Under the pieces are notes generated by a model that was given only the letters and a program-made list of their open reading frames with translations, ran no database searches and had not been told where the DNA came from. Both the position numbers and the translations under genes were made by a program. From NCBI GenBank assembly GCA_038229915.1, contig JBBRNY010000103.1:1-8604 (forward strand): DNA of 8,604 nt, written 5' to 3'. Positions 6,354 through 8,604 of the stretch are shown here, piece after piece (within the stretch, counting starts at the first letter, position 1; every line of letters begins with the position of its first letter). This stretch comes from JAFDZW01 sp038229915. Its GTDB lineage: Bacteria > Bacteroidota > Ignavibacteria > Palsa-1295.

Positions 6354-6386
6354 TTGTCGAAAGTGCTCCAAAATGTTGTATCTTTG
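6354..6386 (+). promoter_or_regulatory. Bacteroidota-type promoter for the ECF sigma factor gene
   Basis: TTG at 6354-6356 and TATCTTTG at 6379-6386 match the Bacteroidota promoter pattern TTG-N17-23-TAnnTTTG, with a 22-nt spacer. Transcription would start near 6391-6394 and leave a leader of about 135 nt before the ATG at 6528. This is a consensus match; the start site itself cannot be seen. Confidence 0.6.
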
Positions 6387-6409
6387 TAACTTAATTACGG
6401 ACCGGAGGG

Positions 6410-6521
6410 AGTGTGGCTTATAGCCCAAAACAACACTTTTCCCCACAAGAATAAATCCCGGTGTGTAAGATAGGGTGTATATAACGAAAGGAATCGTGGC
6501 GCTAACGCCAGATGAAAAGGA
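6410..6521 (+). promoter_or_regulatory. 5' leader of the ECF sigma mRNA with two small hairpins and a ribosome binding site
   Basis: The leader holds a hairpin GGCT-TAT-AGCC (6415-6425) flanked by AGTGT (6410-6414) and ACACT (6433-6437), which can extend the stem across a bulge. A second hairpin, TGGCG-CTAA-CGCCA, lies at 6497-6510. The purine-rich AAAAGGA at 6515-6521 is a plausible Shine-Dalgarno sequence 6 nt before the ATG. The second hairpin sits just 5' of it. No known riboswitch class is recognisable. Confidence 0.4.
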
Positions 6522-6527
6522 CAAGAT

Positions 6528-7190
6528 ATGTTGGACGATAAAATATTACGAGAGCGACACCGCGACTTCGAGCGTGAGGCTATGCCCCACGTCACGGCGC
6601 TCTATAACTTCGCACTCCGGATGACCAGTGACCCGGATGATGCGAATGACCTGTTACAAGAAACATATATGAAGGCGTACCGCTTCTGGGACAAGTTTGA
6701 GCCCGGCACCAACTGTAAAGCGTGGCTTTTTCGTATTATGAAGAACTCGTATATCAATATTTACCGCAAAGAATCGAAAGAACCGGATAAAGTTGATTAC
6801 GAAGACATCCAGAATTTTTACAATACCATCCGTTCGGAATATACTGATCCGAACGATATGGAAGCACGTCTGTATCGCAACTTGCTCGATGACGATCTTA
6901 CACGCGCTGTCGAGTCATTACCGGAAGATTTCCGTACGGTCGTGATCCTTTGCGACATCGAAGGCTTTACCTACGAAGAGATCGCCGAGTTCGTCGATTG
7001 CCCGATCGGTACGGTTCGTTCGCGCTTGCACAGAGGCAGAAAACTGCTTCGGTCGAAGTTGATCGAGTATGCCCGTATTCGTGGCTACAATGTTGACGAA
7101 GAACGCCATCGTAAAACCAAAAAAGACGTTGAATTTGGTGAATTTGAAGCCCCAGGTACGCTCACCACGAGCAAGCTTCATAAAAACTAA
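6528..7190 (+). CDS. ECF-type RNA polymerase sigma factor
   Basis: The 220-residue protein has both ECF sigma domains. Region 2 covers about residues 14-82: the -10-recognition block DANDLLQETYMKAYRFWDKF at 38-57, then PGTNCKAWLFRIMKNSYINIYRK at 59-81. Region 4 covers about 125-178: LPEDFRTVVILCDIEGFTYEEIAE, then the helix-turn-helix and GTVRSRLHRGRKLL. It would direct RNA polymerase to a specific promoter set. The PGTNCKAWLFRI block resembles the SigR/SigH-like group known for redox and stress control, but that is a loose resemblance. A charged tail of about 35 residues (186-220) extends past region 4 and is longer than usual. No anti-sigma gene follows; a terminator starts 18 nt after the stop, so the gene looks monocistronic. 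It is preceded by its own promoter and an AAGGA ribosome binding site. Confidence 0.92.
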   Translation: MLDDKILRERHRDFEREAMPHVTALYNFALRMTSDPDDANDLLQETYMKAYRFWDKFEPGTNCKAWLFRIMKNSYINIYRKESKEPDKVDYEDIQNFYNTIRSEYTDPNDMEARLYRNLLDDDLTRAVESLPEDFRTVVILCDIEGFTYEEIAEFVDCPIGTVRSRLHRGRKLLRSKLIEYARIRGYNVDEERHRKTKKDVEFGEFEAPGTLTTSKLHKN

Positions 7191-7208
7191 TTTACTGTTA
7201 TTGCATTA

Positions 7209-7240
7209 AAAATCCGACTTGTGATCGCAGGTCGGATTTT
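7209..7240 (+). terminator. Intrinsic terminator after the ECF sigma gene
   Basis: A 10-bp perfect inverted repeat (AAAATCCGAC at 7209-7218, GTCGGATTTT at 7231-7240) can extend inward by further pairs including wobbles. It is followed by CTTTG, so the transcript ends its stem in a U-rich run. It lies 18 nt past the sigma stop and 44 nt before the next ATG. This separates the two genes into different transcripts, unless read-through occurs. Confidence 0.85.
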
Positions 7241-7284
7241 CTTTGTATTATTGTGATTCAAAACATCTCAACCCCCGTACCACT

Positions 7285-8604
7285 ATGCGTATTCTTGCTT
7301 TCGTTTTTTTACTAATGGCATCAGCTTTTACAGTTGCAAAAGCCCAGCCTGACATCTCAAAAGCTGCAAATGACGATACTAAAGCCGATTTCGAGCAGTT
7401 CGTCGAAAGCGATGCCCCGTCGGAGGATGCCTTCGTCGCGGTACAGCGCTTAGCCTATTTTCCCATTAAAGAAGGTCGTTGGAAAGATGCCGTTGACATC
7501 TACCAAAAGTATGAGTCAAAATTTCCGGATATGAAGCAACGCTTCGATAAGATCATTGCGATCTTACAAGCTCCGCTCGAAAATCTCCGTATTGCTAATC
7601 TTGGCAAAGGCATCAACTCTTCGCATGAAGAGTTCAGCCCCGTCGTTACTGCCGATGGCAAGCGTTTATATTTCACCAAAGACAATTCGACCACCGAAGA
7701 TGGTTACGACGAAGACGTGATGGTCTCGGAGTTTCGCGAAGGAATGTGGCAACAAGCAAGCCTCGTTGGCACTACGATCGATACGAAAGATAACGAATCG
7801 GTTAACGGCATCTCTGCCGACGGCAATCGGATAATGCTTTTTGGCAATTACGACGATAGTTATGGCGGTGGCGATATTTTCTTTTCTGATAAACAAGCTG
7901 ATGGCACTTGGGGACCTGTTCAGCATTTCCCAAAGCCAATTAACACCACTGCCCTCGAAGCCGATGGCAGTATCAGTAGCGACGGTAAAGTATTGATCTT
8001 TAGCTCTGATCGTGAGGGGAACATTGGCGATTATCATAAAAAAGGCGATGCCTACCATGGTGATAAATGGGGCAATACCGATATTTATGTATCGCTTAAA
8101 CAAACTGACGGAAGTTGGGGCGACCCGATCAATCTCGGTAAAACGATCAACACTCCGTATTCCGAACGCAAAGGATTTTTGCATCCTGACGGCAAGACAT
8201 TATACTTTTGCTCGGACGGACATGCGGGTCTCGGAATGATGGATATTTACAAAACGACTCGCCTCAAAGATGACTCATGGACAGATTGGAGCGAGCCGGT
8301 CAATCTTGGTAAAGAAATAAATAACGCTGCCGATAATTTTGGTTACCGCGTTTCGACTGATGGCTCGACAGCATTTTTAAGCCTTGATAACCGCCCTGAT
8401 GGTTATGGCGGTGGCGACATCTATATGATGACGCTTTCCGAAGCCGCAAAACCAGCACCGGTCGCAACGATCACCGGTATTGTCACTGATGAAAACGGCA
8501 CACCGCTGAATGCTTCTATTAAATGGGAAGATCTTGAGACCGGCAAGAATGTCGGCGAGCTTTCGAGCGATCCGAGATCGGGCGCTTATTTTATTACACT
8601 TCCA
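7285..8604 (+). CDS. Exported PD40 beta-propeller protein with PorE-like domain order, 3' end outside the window
   Basis: The frame is open from ATG 7285 to the last base (440 codons, no stop). A signal peptide (MRILAFVFLLMASAFTVAKA, cut near residues 20-21) has no lipobox Cys. Residues about 30-100 are helical and TPR-like (AYFPIKEGRWKDAVDIYQKY at 57-76). Five PD40 blades follow, each with a [ST]xDGKxLYFxSD-like strand, at about 118-132, 174-187, 228-242, 296-311 and 354-368. Residues 394-440 start a carboxypeptidase-regulatory-like beta-sandwich (ITGIVTDENGTPLNASI). This order, usually followed by an OmpA-like peptidoglycan-binding domain, is that of PorE, which links the T9SS motor to peptidoglycan, and of many other Bacteroidota OmpA/PD40 envelope proteins. 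The C-terminal domain is not visible, so a specific PorE call is not possible. The gene has its own transcript after the sigma terminator; its promoter is not clear. Confidence 0.88.
   Translation, partial: MRILAFVFLLMASAFTVAKAQPDISKAANDDTKADFEQFVESDAPSEDAFVAVQRLAYFPIKEGRWKDAVDIYQKYESKFPDMKQRFDKIIAILQAPLENLRIANLGKGINSSHEEFSPVVTADGKRLYFTKDNSTTEDGYDEDVMVSEFREGMWQQASLVGTTIDTKDNESVNGISADGNRIMLFGNYDDSYGGGDIFFSDKQADGTWGPVQHFPKPINTTALEADGSISSDGKVLIFSSDREGNIGDYHKKGDAYHGDKWGNTDIYVSLKQTDGSWGDPINLGKTINTPYSERKGFLHPDGKTLYFCSDGHAGLGMMDIYKTTRLKDDSWTDWSEPVNLGKEINNAADNFGYRVSTDGSTAFLSLDNRPDGYGGGDIYMMTLSEAAKPAPVATITGIVTDENGTPLNASIKWEDLETGKNVGELSSDPRSGAYFITLP

Noticed and set aside
7666..8184. 172-codon minus-strand ORF opposite the PD40 gene
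   Set aside because: The plus strand here is an uninterrupted propeller domain with clear repeated motifs, so the antisense frame is incidental.

Overview
The window looks like chromosomal DNA from a member of the Bacteroidota/Chlorobiota (FCB) group, possibly an Ignavibacteria- or Kapabacteria-like lineage. Three things point there. One secreted protein has a C-terminal type IX secretion (T9SS) sorting domain. A second gene has the domain order of the T9SS/peptidoglycan protein PorE. A Bacteroidota-type promoter (TTG, 22 nt, TAnnTTTG) lies in front of a sigma factor gene. The phylum assignment is an inference from these features; no rRNA is present to confirm it.

Layout, left to right. Positions 1-2575 hold a plus-strand housekeeping cluster: the 3' end of rsmA/ksgA, a PAP2-family membrane protein (184-1179) and a GlcD-type FAD-linked oxidase (1166-2575). 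The spacing is tight and the last two genes overlap by 14 nt. Convergent to it, on the minus strand, is a T9SS cargo protein (2588-4258) built from seven WQxCxGG repeats, probably a beta-propeller. Upstream of that, also on the minus strand, is a cysteine-rich secreted protein (4449-4988) with a strong intrinsic terminator after it, and then a small sigma-70-like gene (5101-5490).

The small sigma gene is the most unusual locus. Open, sigma-like coding sequence continues upstream of its only in-frame ATG and reaches an 8-G tract (5561-5568). One extra G would join it to an ATG at 5603 and give a 167-residue protein of normal ECF sigma size. This could be a phase-variable switch, a decayed gene or a homopolymer sequencing error. 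The same G-rich stretch also fits a G-quadruplex pattern.

Positions about 5604-6527 carry no convincing gene. They contain two tandem copies of a roughly 167-bp unit, each with a REP-like imperfect palindrome, in a strongly G-over-C skewed stretch, followed by the promoter and leader of the next gene. A full-length ECF sigma factor (6528-7190, plus strand) ends at a clear terminator. A plus-strand gene (from 7285, running off the right edge) then encodes an exported protein with a helical N-domain, five PD40 blades and the start of a carboxypeptidase-regulatory-like domain.

Taken together, the right two-thirds is an envelope/secretion neighbourhood: T9SS cargo, a possible T9SS-associated periplasmic protein, a cysteine-rich exported protein and two sigma factors. 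No regulatory link between the sigma factors and the exported proteins is proven by the sequence; adjacency is the only evidence.
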